Part shown: in pieces, positions 1 through 10,031 of the stretch
Numbering within the stretch: position 1 is the stretch's first letter
Layout: each line of letters begins with the position of its first letter
From: Acetobacteraceae bacterium
GTDB lineage: Bacteria > Pseudomonadota > Alphaproteobacteria > Acetobacterales > Acetobacteraceae
Direction of reading: 5' to 3'
DNA: 43,160 nt
Assembly (NCBI GenBank): GCA_027353465.1
Contig: DAIEHR010000262.1
Span: 1-43,160 of the forward strand
The notes under the pieces: model-generated
Seen by the model: the letters and a program-made list of their open reading frames with translations, nothing else
Databases searched by the model: none
What the model was told of the DNA's origin: nothing
Translations under genes and position numbers: made by a program

Positions 1-1691
1 TCGATCCAAGCATCTGTGGCGTGCGGCAGCACCTCGCGGGAGAAATATGCCTCCACGGACTCCTCCAGCGGCACCGTCTCGGTATCACGCAGGGCGGGAT
101 CGGGCTGCCTAAGGCCCTTCTGCTTGCCCTTTAGGCCCAACACCACCTTGCCAGCCTCGTCCCGCAGAGGCCGCTCCACGGTGATGCTGCGATACCCAAA
201 GGCCTCGTTTGGGAACAGCCTAGACAGAGGTGCCAGCCGGACCTTGCCGCCCTCGGGAGCCTGTGGCGGGGCCTCGCCATCAAATACCGGCTGGATCGTG
301 CTGCGGCCTTCGGCGTCCGTGATGGTGGCCAGTCGGGCCTCCGCCGCATCCCCGAACAACCGGGTGACCAAGGCGATGTTATCGTCGGACATCTCCCGCC
401 GCTTGGACCCGAGGCTCTTGCGCATCTTTTGCCACAGCGCCGACCCATCGATCAGTTGCACTTTGCCCTTACGGGCTGCCGGCTTGCGGTTCGAGACAAT
501 CCAGACATAGGTTGAGATGCCCGTGTTGAAGAACATGTCGGTCGGCAGCGCGATGATCGCCTCCACCAGATCGTTCTCCAGCACGTAGCGGCGGATTTCG
601 CTCTCGCCCGAGCCGGCCCCTCCGGTGAACAGGGGGGACCCATTGAGGACGATGCCGAACCGGCAGCCGCCCTCCTGCGCCGGCCTCATCTTGGACAGGA
701 GGTGCAGCAGGAACAGCATGGACCCATCCGACACACGCGGCAGCCCAGGCCCGAACCGGCCGGCATGGCCCATCTGTTCGTGTTCCTTGCGGACCTCCTT
801 CTCGACCTTTTCCCACTCCACCCCGAAAGGCGGGTTGGACAGCATGTAGTCGAACTTCCGGCCAGCGTGGCCATCATCGGAAAGCGTGTTGCCTGCGACG
901 ATGTTCCGCACATCCTGGCCCTTGATCAGCATGTCGGCTTTGCAGATCGCGTAACTCTCGTCGTTCAGTTCCTGCCCGAACATGGTCAACTGTGCGGCCG
1001 GGTTGTGCTCCAGCAGGTGTTCGGCTGCGACCGACAGCATGCCTCCTGTGCCCGCAGTGGGGTCGTAGATGGTCCGCACGACAGGTTGCCCGGGCGTCAG
1101 GATGTCGTCGTCCTCGATGAACAGCAGATTGACCATCAGCTTGATGGCATCGCGCGGGGTGAAGTGTTCCCCGGCCGTCTCGTTCGATGCCTCTGCGAAC
1201 TTCCTGATCAGTTCCTCGAAGGCGAGGCCCATGTCGTGGTTAGACACCCGAGCGGGGTCGAGGTCGAAGCCGGCGAACTTCTCGGTGACCTGATACAGCA
1301 GTCCGGCCTTGCGCAGCCTGTCCACCTGCTCCGCGAACCGGAACCGTTCGAAGATGTCACGGACCGAGTCGGAGAAGCCCTGGATGTAGGAGGTCAGGTT
1401 GGTGGCGAGGTTGTCCTGGTCCCCCATCAGCTTCTTCAGGTCCAGGGACGAGGTGTTGATGAACCGCAACTTGGCCACCCGGAGCATGAACGGCTCGGGA
1501 TTGACCCCCTGGGCTTCCCGCGTGGCCTTTTCAGCCAGCACTGCGGCCTTTGTGGGGGCCAGGACGCAGTCCAGGCGGCGGAGCACAGTGAAGGGCAGGA
1601 TGACCTTGCCGTAGTCGGCGGGCTTGTAATCCCCCCGCAGGAGGTCCGCGACGGACCAGATCAGGGCAGAGATGGATGCGGGCTGGCTCAT
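1..1691 (-). CDS. hsdM: Type I restriction-modification system methyltransferase subunit HsdM (C-terminus cut by window start)
   Basis: Minus-strand frame open to the window edge; reads [41 protein letters not shown]...[12 protein letters not shown]...NPPFGVEW, the N6-MTase motifs. Missing from the ORF track because it has no stop inside the window. Confidence 0.93.
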   Translation of the reverse strand, partial: MSQPASISALIWSVADLLRGDYKPADYGKVILPFTVLRRLDCVLAPTKAAVLAEKATREAQGVNPEPFMLRVAKLRFINTSSLDLKKLMGDQDNLATNLTSYIQGFSDSVRDIFERFRFAEQVDRLRKAGLLYQVTEKFAGFDLDPARVSNHDMGLAFEELIRKFAEASNETAGEHFTPRDAIKLMVNLLFIEDDDILTPGQPVVRTIYDPTAGTGGMLSVAAEHLLEHNPAAQLTMFGQELNDESYAICKADMLIKGQDVRNIVAGNTLSDDGHAGRKFDYMLSNPPFGVEWEKVEKEVRKEHEQMGHAGRFGPGLPRVSDGSMLFLLHLLSKMRPAQEGGCRFGIVLNGSPLFTGGAGSGESEIRRYVLENDLVEAIIALPTDMFFNTGISTYVWIVSNRKPAARKGKVQLIDGSALWQKMRKSLGSKRREMSDDNIALVTRLFGDAAEARLATITDAEGRSTIQPVFDGEAPPQAPEGGKVRLAPLSRLFPNEAFGYRSITVERPLRDEAGKVVLGLKGKQKGLRQPDPALRDTETVPLEESVEAYFSREVLPHATDAWI

Positions 1692-1938
1692 CGTATTGTT
1701 CTGGCTCCGGCACGGAGGGGGACGCGGACGGTTCGTGCTGTTCAAAGCCATGTTGTCCCCCACCAGGAGGGAAATGTCGATGAGGGCGAGACCTTAGCCG
1801 GGGCAGAAACGAAGGTGCCCTCATACGGCTCCCCGGGAGGCCGCCTACGCCGTCCGAGGCCCGCCCCCACCCTAAAGTCATAATAACATACGACCGCCGC
1901 CAGAAACCTTCAGGGCACCCCACGGCGCATCTTGAATG

Positions 1939-3750
1939 TTATGCTGTCGTAGGCAGTCCAACGGTGGTCCGAACCTCGATCCCGGCATGATACCCGAATG
2001 ACCCCCTGATCAGCATCTGGGCGTTCTGGACGGCCGACTGGGCCACGATGATGCCGTCGAACATCGACAGGGCCAGCGCCGGGCCTGGGGCTTGGCTCCA
2101 GTTCTTCAGCAGCATCATCACGGTGGTTAATGCCCGGGCCTCGATACCCTGGAGCCGCAATGCAAGGAGGCGCTCCGGTGACCCGAGATGAGACAGCTTC
2201 GTCAAGCCGGCAGGGACCGCCACAGCCTGTGCAGGTGTCGACAAGAATGGATATTTTGCGCAGACAACAGCCTTCACCGCCGATGCATCGAACGATCTGA
2301 ATAATTCTGCTTCCTCGGGCGAGGCGTTTTTCAACTGGCGTTTCGGCCATGACGTGACCCCGACCCCGTTCCCCAACGACGCGAGAATCCACTTCTTGAC
2401 GATATCGCGTGGCACCTCGGGGACCTCATAGGGATCGCCTTCAGGCAATTTCAGGCCGAGCAGGCCATGCATGATGGATAGGTGGGAGGCCTGAATGTCG
2501 ATCTCGGCTACAGGTTCGCCGTTAATCCTGATGTCCGCACGGCGTTGAGCCTTGGGCATTGACTGATAGGGTCGATCCGCCGATCCCCCAAGGGCATACC
2601 ATCGGCCATGAAGGGCATCGCAGGCTTGAAATACCCGCTTCCAGCGAGGCGGCAGGCAGCCCTCCACAGCCTGTTCCGCAGCGAAGGCATTGAAACTCTG
2701 GACCTCCCTGATCAGTCGCTCTGCATTATGACCGAGGGCGCTAATCGGTAATAAGTCCTTGCCCACATCCCTTGCTGCCGGGTCGTATTGTCTGGAGGTC
2801 ACCCTACGGACCAATACAGGTTCAGGCGGGAGCGGCGGGGCCTTGGTGGACGGCTGGGACCTAAAGTCGGCATTGACGGTCGCCGCTGTGACGCCGTGCA
2901 ACGTCGCCATGTCCAGCAGGTCCAAAGTCGGCCAGTAGCGGGTTACCGCGCCGCTCCATGATCGAACGCCTTCTTCCCAGTCGATCGGTGGCTTCGTGAT
3001 ACCTTCAGCAACCCCCAGGAGGCGCAGGCCACGCAGCGCGGTGGTTGCAGCCTCGAATGCTCGCCTGCCTATCGGTTGGCCGGTAAACGACGCGGCTTGA
3101 AGTTTCCTGTAGCTTGGTATGGTCTGTGTCCAAGCCCTGAGAACTCCCCCAACCACCGCACCTACGGCTCCCCTGAGAAGTTTCCTTCCGGCCTCACCCC
3201 GACGGACAGGTGTCGTCAGCGCCTCCTGGACTGCCACGTGGGTGGTTAGCTCCTCCACCAGGGCAACAGCAGCGGGCGTCACCGGGATGTAGTTCAGAGG
3301 CATTTGGGTCGCCCTACGGAGCCAAATGGCGAACTCCCGGTTCTCGGCAGGATTGCCCTCCGGCGGCGGAAGAGAGCCGGGCCACGGTGGTTCGGGAAAA
3401 TTGGTTCCAGTTACCCCTGAGGGGCCTTCTGGGCCGTGGAGGATCGAGACAGCATCACCTCCATCATCACCCCCCTCATCAGCGCTATTAGGGCATAGAG
3501 GTTGGGAGGTTTCCTGGCAGGCCATTAAAGGAACATCAGGTCCAGTAGGCGCTATTCGGGGTTTCGGTCTTTGTGGGGGTGAGATCGGATGTTCATCAGT
3601 GCCACCCCGTTGCTGGACCTTGCTTTGGTCAACGTCTGCTGACGACGAAGCGTTTATATCGGCTCCGAGGGCCTGAAGCGGGGTTGTTATGGTCCCAGTC
3701 GAGTATGAGGCGCGTGCGGCTTTAGCGGCGGGCGAAACGTGTTCAGTCAT
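1939..3750 (-). CDS. Large hypothetical protein with possible family-A DNA-polymerase-like palm/finger motifs
   Basis: 603-aa ORF; C-terminal half contains AEIDIQASHLSIMHGLLG...DPY, RDIVKKWILASLGNG and SMFDGIIV, in the order of PolA motif A, O-helix and motif C. N-terminal ~150 aa is low complexity, so the start is uncertain. Confidence 0.6.
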   Translation of the reverse strand: MTEHVSPAAKAARASYSTGTITTPLQALGADINASSSADVDQSKVQQRGGTDEHPISPPQRPKPRIAPTGPDVPLMACQETSQPLCPNSADEGGDDGGDAVSILHGPEGPSGVTGTNFPEPPWPGSLPPPEGNPAENREFAIWLRRATQMPLNYIPVTPAAVALVEELTTHVAVQEALTTPVRRGEAGRKLLRGAVGAVVGGVLRAWTQTIPSYRKLQAASFTGQPIGRRAFEAATTALRGLRLLGVAEGITKPPIDWEEGVRSWSGAVTRYWPTLDLLDMATLHGVTAATVNADFRSQPSTKAPPLPPEPVLVRRVTSRQYDPAARDVGKDLLPISALGHNAERLIREVQSFNAFAAEQAVEGCLPPRWKRVFQACDALHGRWYALGGSADRPYQSMPKAQRRADIRINGEPVAEIDIQASHLSIMHGLLGLKLPEGDPYEVPEVPRDIVKKWILASLGNGVGVTSWPKRQLKNASPEEAELFRSFDASAVKAVVCAKYPFLSTPAQAVAVPAGLTKLSHLGSPERLLALRLQGIEARALTTVMMLLKNWSQAPGPALALSMFDGIIVAQSAVQNAQMLIRGSFGYHAGIEVRTTVGLPTTA

Positions 3751-4053
3751 CGGAATACGTTGGCAGAAGCTCGGTCATGGAGGGCCATCGATAATGCCAC
3801 ATGAATGAGGTCTTCGCTGCATTTTTGTTCGTCGGCGCTGTTGGCCAAAGGGGACCCGCCAGCCGCCGAGTATGAGCATAGCAGGTCTACGCTCGTGACA
3901 TAGATGAACCATTTAAGCTATGCTTCCTCGGCCTGCCGTCATGCTTTCGCGGGACTAAAGGGTGATGGTGTTGTTCGCTGAGGTTGGCCCTCGCGACCCC
4001 CGGTGATCATTTAGCCTTAGGATCGGACGTTCTGGCGGCGCTGACGCGCGTAT

Positions 4054-4080
4054 GGGCGGGTCGTTGATCCTCGCCCGCCC
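4054..4080. terminator. Inverted repeat, possible terminator of the 4086-5208 minus-strand pair
   Basis: GGGCGGG-tcgttgatcctcg-CCCGCCC directly after the stop of the minus-strand ORF ending at 4086. Confidence 0.4.
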
Positions 4081-4085
4081 GTAGG

Positions 4086-4307
4086 TCAGGTCTCACACAT
4101 GGCGGTGCAATGCAGATCGGATCGCGTCGCATTCGTCACCGAGTTTATTAGCCCCCCACGGCCCGCCAGCGCCTCCAGCCGCCGATACAGCCCGCACGGC
4201 GGCCACATCGAAGCCCCGTAGCGGTTGTCGGTGGTCTCGTCCATGTAGAGGTCCCGTCGAACCTTCAGCGTCGCCAAACGGACCCATTTCGCTTTACTCG
4301 TCCTCAT
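4086..4307 (-). CDS. Small hypothetical protein overlapping the end of the Tat-exported protein gene
   Basis: MRTSKAKWVRLATLKVRRDLYMDETTDNRYGASMWPPCGLYRRLEALAG...; ATG lies inside the 3' end of the upstream gene, suggesting translational coupling. Confidence 0.4.
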   Translation of the reverse strand: MRTSKAKWVRLATLKVRRDLYMDETTDNRYGASMWPPCGLYRRLEALAGRGGLINSVTNATRSDLHCTAMCET

Positions 4308-5208
4308 CAGACTGGTTCCAATTCGGGTGATACAGACTTGGATATCGGCGGACTTCAGCGTTCGGCTTGGGGCCTGGAGGAACTGGCCGTGGCTCATTAA
4401 GCAGGTAATCCAGGTCTTCCTGCTCGGGCTGTAGGGGAAGGGTCGCCGAAGTAATGGGCGCGACAAGCGGACTGTTGTCTGTCTCCAGGTCAGCATTAGC
4501 ATCATCAATGAGTTCGAGGGTAAATCGGATTGGAATACCGGCTGCCTCCGCCCGGCGGTTTGCCTCCTCAACCGACACGGTGAGTTCAGCAGCGTAGTAG
4601 GTGCTGCCTGGGCGATCCCCTTCGACGACGATGACCCCCAGCAGTTCCTCGGGGTCCCCAGGGAAGTGGCTCTGGAAGAACCTGAACGCGTAATCGTCCC
4701 CGTCCGCTGGGGTGGCGAAATACTCGTTCTCCTCGTTCTGATAGTCGGGTTCGGCGTCCAGCCATGCGTGAACCGTCTGCCGCAGGTTGGCGAACGCCAG
4801 CGGGTCCAACCCATCCACCCAGGCTTCTACCCCGTCCTCGGGTTCCTCAGGCCACCGCTCCTGATCGATCTCGGGCAGGCTGTCGCGGAATTCGGCGTAT
4901 TCAGAGTAAAGATGCCACATCAGTGGCTGCACGTCGTCGGCGGCCAGCAGTAAGGCAGCAGAGGTCGCCGCATCGTCGTAGCCGAGATCGAACGCGTCGG
5001 CCCTGGTCTCCGGGTTGGAGTAGTCCGACTGGCCAATTCGGCCGTCTCCGTTGACGGTGAAGGTGACCGGATGCAGTTCCATCAGCCTCCAAACGTCTGG
5101 GGTTACCTCGGCGGCCTCTACAGCCTTCTCCGGGATCACGGCGGGCAACAGCAGGCACGCGGCGAGACCCCGAAGGAAGCCCCGGCGGTCGAGTTTGAAC
5201 GACGGCAT
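4294..5208 (-). CDS. Hypothetical Tat-exported protein
   Basis: 304 aa with a twin-arginine leader (DRRGFLRGLAACLLLPAVIPEKAVEA); acidic mature protein; no family recognised. Confidence 0.7.
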   Translation of the reverse strand: MPSFKLDRRGFLRGLAACLLLPAVIPEKAVEAAEVTPDVWRLMELHPVTFTVNGDGRIGQSDYSNPETRADAFDLGYDDAATSAALLLAADDVQPLMWHLYSEYAEFRDSLPEIDQERWPEEPEDGVEAWVDGLDPLAFANLRQTVHAWLDAEPDYQNEENEYFATPADGDDYAFRFFQSHFPGDPEELLGVIVVEGDRPGSTYYAAELTVSVEEANRRAEAAGIPIRFTLELIDDANADLETDNSPLVAPITSATLPLQPEQEDLDYLLNEPRPVPPGPKPNAEVRRYPSLYHPNWNQSDEDE

Positions 5209-5226
5209 GGTGATACGGCTCCTTCC

Positions 5227-5519
5227 TTAGAACTTCGAGTAAGACGCTGACTCGTTGCGGATGAGGACCTGCCTGACTGCGTCGGCACTCCAGGCCCCGC
5301 CACGTGACGTGCGGGTGCCCCGTGCGGTCAATTCAGCGGCGATCTGGCGCAGGCTCTGTCCATACGAACGCATGTCGGTGATCATCGGCCCCACTGCCCC
5401 CGCAAAGGCCCTGGCGCGGTCCTGGAGGGCCTGTGCTCCTGCCAGGGAGAAGGGGCCGCCTTTCCAGCCCCCAGCGTGACGCCATGGGACTTTGCGGCCA
5501 CTTCCCCTTTATGCTGCAT
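5227..5519 (-). pseudogene. C-terminal fragment of a serine recombinase, frameshifted
   Basis: Two minus frames join: MQHKGEVAAKSHGVTLG / GWKGGPFSLAGAQALQDRARAFAGAVGPMITDMRSYGQSLRQIAAELTARGTRTSRGGAWSADAVRQVLIRNESASYSKF*, a typical resolvase C-terminus without a catalytic domain. Confidence 0.65.
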
Positions 5520-6084
5520 CCCGGACCCTCATAATGGTCTGGCGGCTGGTGCCGTGCTGTTTGGCTAAAGCCGATACGCTAATGCCAGCGGCCAAGGCAT
5601 CCCGCACAGCATCCCGCTGGGCAGCATTCAAGGTTGCAGGCCGGCCCAGAGTCGCCCCCTCAGCCCTCGCCCTTTCCAGCCCCGCCTGGGTCCGCTCAAT
5701 CAGCAAATCCCGCTCGAACTGCGCGACGGCATTAATCACGCCCATGGTCATGCGGCCCGCTGGGCTGGTCAGATCAACTCCTCCTAGCGCGAGGCAATGA
5801 ACCCGGACACCCATGGCGGCCAGCCTATCGACCGTAATGGCCACGTCGATGGCGTTACGGCCCAACCGGTCCAGTTTGGTGACGATCAGCACATCATCCG
5901 CCTCAAGCCTATCCAGCAGCCGCGTGAAGCCGGGTCGCTGCTCAATCGCGGAACTCCCGGAAACCGTCTCCGCGATCACACGTCGGGTGTCCACGCGAAA
6001 CCCGGCGGCTTCGATCTCCCTGATTTGGTTTTCCGTAGTCTGGCCAGCGGTGGACACCCTGACGTAGGCGAAGGTGCGAGACAT
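5509..6084 (-). CDS. Serine resolvase/invertase family recombinase
   Basis: MSRTFAYVRVSTAGQTTENQ...VLIVTKLDRLGRNAIDV...GVINAVAQFERDLLIERTQAGLERARAEG...SVSALAKQHGTSRQTIMRV: resolvase N-terminal catalytic domain plus HTH. Confidence 0.93.
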   Translation of the reverse strand: MSRTFAYVRVSTAGQTTENQIREIEAAGFRVDTRRVIAETVSGSSAIEQRPGFTRLLDRLEADDVLIVTKLDRLGRNAIDVAITVDRLAAMGVRVHCLALGGVDLTSPAGRMTMGVINAVAQFERDLLIERTQAGLERARAEGATLGRPATLNAAQRDAVRDALAAGISVSALAKQHGTSRQTIMRVRDAA

Positions 6085-6224
6085 ACGTGGAACTCCATGT
6101 CCGAAAACGATGTCCGTATCCAAGGCAATGCCCGTAATGTCGTCAAGCTGTTTTTCGGACAGTTTGACCGGGCCCGTCCGAAATCGTTCGTTTTTGGACA
6201 GGGTAAGGCCCCACAACGCACTTT

Positions 6225-6542
6225 TTAGAACGGGAAGGCGCCTAGCTTGTGCGCGATCGTAAACAATATGACTGCAATCACGGCCAGGGTGGTGCGGATT
6301 TCCGCAAGTAGGCCCCCGGTCTTGTCCGTCGTGCGGTTGATTGCCCCTTGCACGTCCCACAGCTTCTCTCGCACTCCGTCCCGGACGTTCCCCAGGCCGT
6401 CTATTATCGCTGCACAGCCGGGATGGCTGGCTAGATATGTGTCCTTCTCCATCCCCCGGTGAGCGTCATAGGCGTCCTGGACCTTCCGCCAGCCTGCCGC
6501 TTCGTCCCACGGCTCTTTGCGGTATCTCGGTTCCCGTTCCAT
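6225..6542 (-). CDS. Small hypothetical protein with C-terminal transmembrane helix
   Basis: MEREPRYRKEPWDEAAGWRKVQDAYDAHRGMEKD...LLAEIRTTLAVIAVILFTIAHKLGAFPF. Confidence 0.5.
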   Translation of the reverse strand: MEREPRYRKEPWDEAAGWRKVQDAYDAHRGMEKDTYLASHPGCAAIIDGLGNVRDGVREKLWDVQGAINRTTDKTGGLLAEIRTTLAVIAVILFTIAHKLGAFPF

Positions 6543-6776
6543 GGTGTTCTCCCGTTGCCCGACCACTACGGCCCGGCCGCACGCCGCATCGTTGCGAGAG
6601 AGAAAAAGCGGCGTCAACGGTCCCTAGGCGGCATTCCCTGGGTCCTGAAGGATTTCAAAGAAGGGTTAAAGGTTCGCCATGTTGTTGTTCGGTTCTGGCA
6701 TGAAGAGTGGGCGCCCCAAAAGCCCCTGGTTCCCCTTGGGTCCCATCCCCGGTCCCTCCCGGCCTCCTTCCAGCCC

Positions 6777-6793
6777 GTCTCATTTTATGAGAC
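6777..6793. repeat. Perfect 7-bp inverted repeat with TTT loop
   Basis: GTCTCAT-TTT-ATGAGAC in the noncoding stretch between the accessory region and the T6SS locus. Confidence 0.5.
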
Positions 6794-6941
6794 ATTTGCC
6801 GCCTTCTGCTGGGTCCTCTCGTTGGGTTCCCATCCCGACCGATCTCTTCAGTCCCATTCAGGTGGTGCCGCCTCTGTTATACGCGGGGAGGGTTCAATGC
6901 GGGCTTCCGCTGCTCCCGTGGGCGGGTGGCAAGCTTCCATT

Positions 6942-6963
6942 TTGCACCAACGATTGCACCAAC
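6942..6963. repeat. Short direct repeat TTGCACCAAC-GA-TTGCACCAAC
   Basis: Two identical 10-mers separated by 2 bp at the edge of the accessory region. Confidence 0.5.
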
Positions 6964-7221
6964 TACAGGCAAAACAAATTCTTATTTTGAGCCGCTTTAT
7001 GCGATTTTTCCGGTTCGGAATGAGTATCTCATCCCCTCCGCCAATCTTATCATTCAAGCACTTGATTTAACCCCATTGTTCGCGGATCGGAGCGCTGCTG
7101 CGCTTTGCGCTACCGCAACATCTTTGCGATTGTCTTTGCACGTTCGCGCACGCGGCGCGCCCACGGGGGTCAGCGTCACTGGCGCGATGGAGTAGCGAAC
7201 GGTCGGATATACCAACCCGAG

Positions 7222-8226
7222 TCACAAAACGGAATCGAAGGTAGCATCGGTAGCATCGGGCAACGCCAGTCCAACGGGCACGCTCGTCCAGGTATTCCAC
7301 CCAAGACGCGGCGGGGCCGCTCCATTCAGCGACAGTGGAAACCTAGCGCCCGCGCCCAGCACGGGATTGATGACGAAGCCCACCTCCAAACCGAGGAATG
7401 CCTGAACCAGGCTAACGAGGCGGCGATGCGCCGGTTGGTCCGGCAGCAGCGCCTCAAAATCGTTCCGGTCCAGCGGGCCGATCCGCAGTACAATTCGGCC
7501 CTGGGTTTCCCAAGCTCGGTCTCCGACCACCGCATCGACGCCTAAACGGTTCCACGCACCCGCGTCCATCAGCCGCGGCAGGCAGGTCTGCTGGTCGGGC
7601 GGCAGAACGATCCAGCCGCCCGTGAATTGGCGGACTTCAACCGGCCTGCCGATCCAGTCGCCGACCAAGGCCGACAGACGCTCGGCGGAACGCGGATGCA
7701 TCGCGAACGATCCCGCATAGTGAAGCAGCGGGTCCGGACCAGCCTCCAGCCGCGCGAGCAAACCGGACGTGCCGTAGCCGGACACCGCAAGCAACGACGT
7801 GCTGATCGGGTCGGCCCGCGGCGGGACGGCCATGGCTGACACCTCGGCAGCACGATGCAGGCGATACTTGAAACCGGCCCGTCCGAACGCGGCCACCATG
7901 CGGTGCGACAGAAGATCCAGGAAATCGTGCAACGCGCTTGATCCGCGCCGGGACGTTTCCGCGGCCAGGGACTCATACAAACGCGGGAGGACGCCGCCGG
8001 CCCCGATCAGGCCAATCAGGGACACCGTGACGCGCGGTTCGGCCTGCCGATCAACCGCCGTGACCTCGCCCGCCGGAAACGCTCGGCCGGGTTGGGTGCG
8101 AAAGCGCGCCGCCTGCGATGGATCGCAGGTCTTCCGCAAACGCATCAACACCCGCAAGGCCGCGTCGAAGCCAAAGCGGTGCGGCTGTGTCAGAAGCCGG
8201 TGATGCACGGACGGTGCGCGCCTCAT
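7222..8226 (-). CDS. tssG: Type VI secretion baseplate protein TssG
   Basis: TssG-like start (PHRFGFDAALRVLMRL) and FLDLLSHRMVAAFGRAGFKYR; overlaps tssF. Confidence 0.92.
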   Translation of the reverse strand: MRRAPSVHHRLLTQPHRFGFDAALRVLMRLRKTCDPSQAARFRTQPGRAFPAGEVTAVDRQAEPRVTVSLIGLIGAGGVLPRLYESLAAETSRRGSSALHDFLDLLSHRMVAAFGRAGFKYRLHRAAEVSAMAVPPRADPISTSLLAVSGYGTSGLLARLEAGPDPLLHYAGSFAMHPRSAERLSALVGDWIGRPVEVRQFTGGWIVLPPDQQTCLPRLMDAGAWNRLGVDAVVGDRAWETQGRIVLRIGPLDRNDFEALLPDQPAHRRLVSLVQAFLGLEVGFVINPVLGAGARFPLSLNGAAPPRLGWNTWTSVPVGLALPDATDATFDSVL

Positions 8227-10031
8227 AGAAGCACCTGTGCACCGGCCCTTGCCGGCCAGGATACCACCTGCTGCCCCTGAACCATGACCCGCGTGCGGAC
8301 GAAAGCATTGACAGTGGCGTGCAGCGCCAGAAACCGGTCAAGGACGGAAGCCAGGAGAAACAAGCCGCTGGTCTGCCATAGGCGGGCATCAAAGCCGAGG
8401 CTGACATCAACGCCACGGCAAAAGGAACCGGGCCTGGCACCTGGGACGCGGGCAACCCCTGGTTGCGCCGACACCGAAACCAGGCCTTCGATGACGGCGC
8501 GGGTTTCCGGCGTGTCACGCCGATCGTAGAGGCGGAGTACCTCCTTCAGTGCCGTCGCTGCCGCTTCGCCGCCAACGATGGAAAGGTGGCCCAGCGACAG
8601 ATGCGAAACCAGGCGCCAGAGAGTCCCCTTACCCGGCGGCAGCCCTAGTGTAGGTGTTGGCGCGGTCATGCAATTCACCTTACCTATCGCAGCGTGGCCT
8701 TCCACGATTTGCAGGGTCGGATGACCGCCGCCGAACGGCAAGGCGGCCGGAAGGTCGCGGTTGAAGCACAGTGCATCCACGGACAGGACGCTGTCGGCGG
8801 GATCGTCGGGATCGAAGTCGGGATCCGACGTGCCAAGATAGGTTTCCGAACCGCCCATCGGCGATGGCCGGCGGATTGTGATGAAACTGCCGCCCGCCCC
8901 ATCCATGTCGCCGGAGAGCCCAGACAGGCGGTAGAACGGCCGCCAGGGCCGTGACTTGCCATCCCCCAGTATCTCCTGCACCCGCTCCACCTGCCACACT
9001 TCCATCGATGCCGTTCGGCGGGCATCCGGCACGACGCGATATTCGGTATCAGTGTGGGTCAGGGCGATTGGTTCGCAGCGCTGCTGGAACAGATTGATAG
9101 CGGGCGCACAACCCAGCGCCAGGGTATCATCGCCGACCATCCGTTCCAGGTCTGGCACCGCGCGGTCCATATAGACGAATATGTCCAGTTCCTTGCCGGC
9201 TTGCAGCAGGGTCTTGGCCTCGATTCCGGTAAAATCCAGGAACAGGAATTTTTCCGGAAAAGCGAAATATTCCGTCAGCAGGCGAAAACCCGAGAAGCCA
9301 CGAGGCGACCACGGGATCAAGGCATCCTCCGATGCGTAGCCCACCGGTTCAATCGCGGATCCCGGCAAGATGGCCGGCCTGGGGTCGGCTGGACCATCGG
9401 CATAAGCCACTGAAATTGCTCGGGTTGACAGCAATTCCAGCAGGGGCAACGACACGTTGGGGCTGGCGCGCAGAAAGAACCGCAGGCGGTCAAGCCGCAG
9501 CGTGGTGAAGTCAACATCAGCGGTGCAACGCAAGCGGATCCGCAGCACCGAAACGGCGCCAGCCGCGTGCGGATTGGCCGGTGCGGCGAGGGGCAGGCCT
9601 GACAGGCGAACGGACTCGATCTCGATGGGCCAGATGGTTTGCGGCCACGCGGTGCGAAATCGGCAGACCTCGCCGCGGACCGGTTCGGTGGCCAGGGCGA
9701 GGCCAGCCGGCAGGGTGACTGGCCGGTCCAGACCTGGCTGACTCTGGAATCTGGCGATCATGCATGACGGCACCGGGGCAAGGTAGTGCGGGTAAAGGAT
9801 TCCCAGCAGCGCCTCGGTGAGTTCGGGGAATTCATCGTCCAGCCGTTGCTGCACGCGGGCGCCGAGGAAGGCAACGCCTTCCAACAGGCGGGCGACGTGA
9901 GGATCATCGACAGTGTCGGCGGACAGGCGCAGGCGGGCGGCGATCTTCGGATGCGCCTCCGCGAACCGGCCCGCCAGCGAGCGGATGGCGGCGAGTTCCT
10001 GGTTGTAATATGGCAGCAGAGAGTCAGACAT
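8223..10031 (-). CDS. tssF: Type VI secretion baseplate protein TssF
   Basis: MSDSLLPYYNQELAAIRSLAGRFAEAHPKIAARLRLSADTVDDPHVARLLEGVAFLGARVQQRLDDEFPELTEALLGILYPHYLAPVPS, typical TssF N-terminus. Confidence 0.97.
   Translation of the reverse strand: MSDSLLPYYNQELAAIRSLAGRFAEAHPKIAARLRLSADTVDDPHVARLLEGVAFLGARVQQRLDDEFPELTEALLGILYPHYLAPVPSCMIARFQSQPGLDRPVTLPAGLALATEPVRGEVCRFRTAWPQTIWPIEIESVRLSGLPLAAPANPHAAGAVSVLRIRLRCTADVDFTTLRLDRLRFFLRASPNVSLPLLELLSTRAISVAYADGPADPRPAILPGSAIEPVGYASEDALIPWSPRGFSGFRLLTEYFAFPEKFLFLDFTGIEAKTLLQAGKELDIFVYMDRAVPDLERMVGDDTLALGCAPAINLFQQRCEPIALTHTDTEYRVVPDARRTASMEVWQVERVQEILGDGKSRPWRPFYRLSGLSGDMDGAGGSFITIRRPSPMGGSETYLGTSDPDFDPDDPADSVLSVDALCFNRDLPAALPFGGGHPTLQIVEGHAAIGKVNCMTAPTPTLGLPPGKGTLWRLVSHLSLGHLSIVGGEAAATALKEVLRLYDRRDTPETRAVIEGLVSVSAQPGVARVPGARPGSFCRGVDVSLGFDARLWQTSGLFLLASVLDRFLALHATVNAFVRTRVMVQGQQVVSWPARAGAQVLL

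Noticed and set aside
702-1883. 393-aa plus-strand ORF
   Set aside because: Antisense to clear hsdM; shadow ORF caused by high GC codon bias.
6942-6963. Possible CRISPR array seed (TTGCACCAAC twice)
   Set aside because: Only two 10-bp units with a 2-bp spacer; not a CRISPR array. No CRISPR array was seen in the window.
6459-7070. 203-aa plus-strand ORF and overlapping frames
   Set aside because: Low-complexity P/S/R-rich translations across a gene-poor boundary; no convincing start or family.
7067-7221. Possible tRNA attachment site at the accessory/T6SS boundary
   Set aside because: No cloverleaf or TTCGANNC T-loop found by eye; no tRNA or rRNA gene was recognised in the window.
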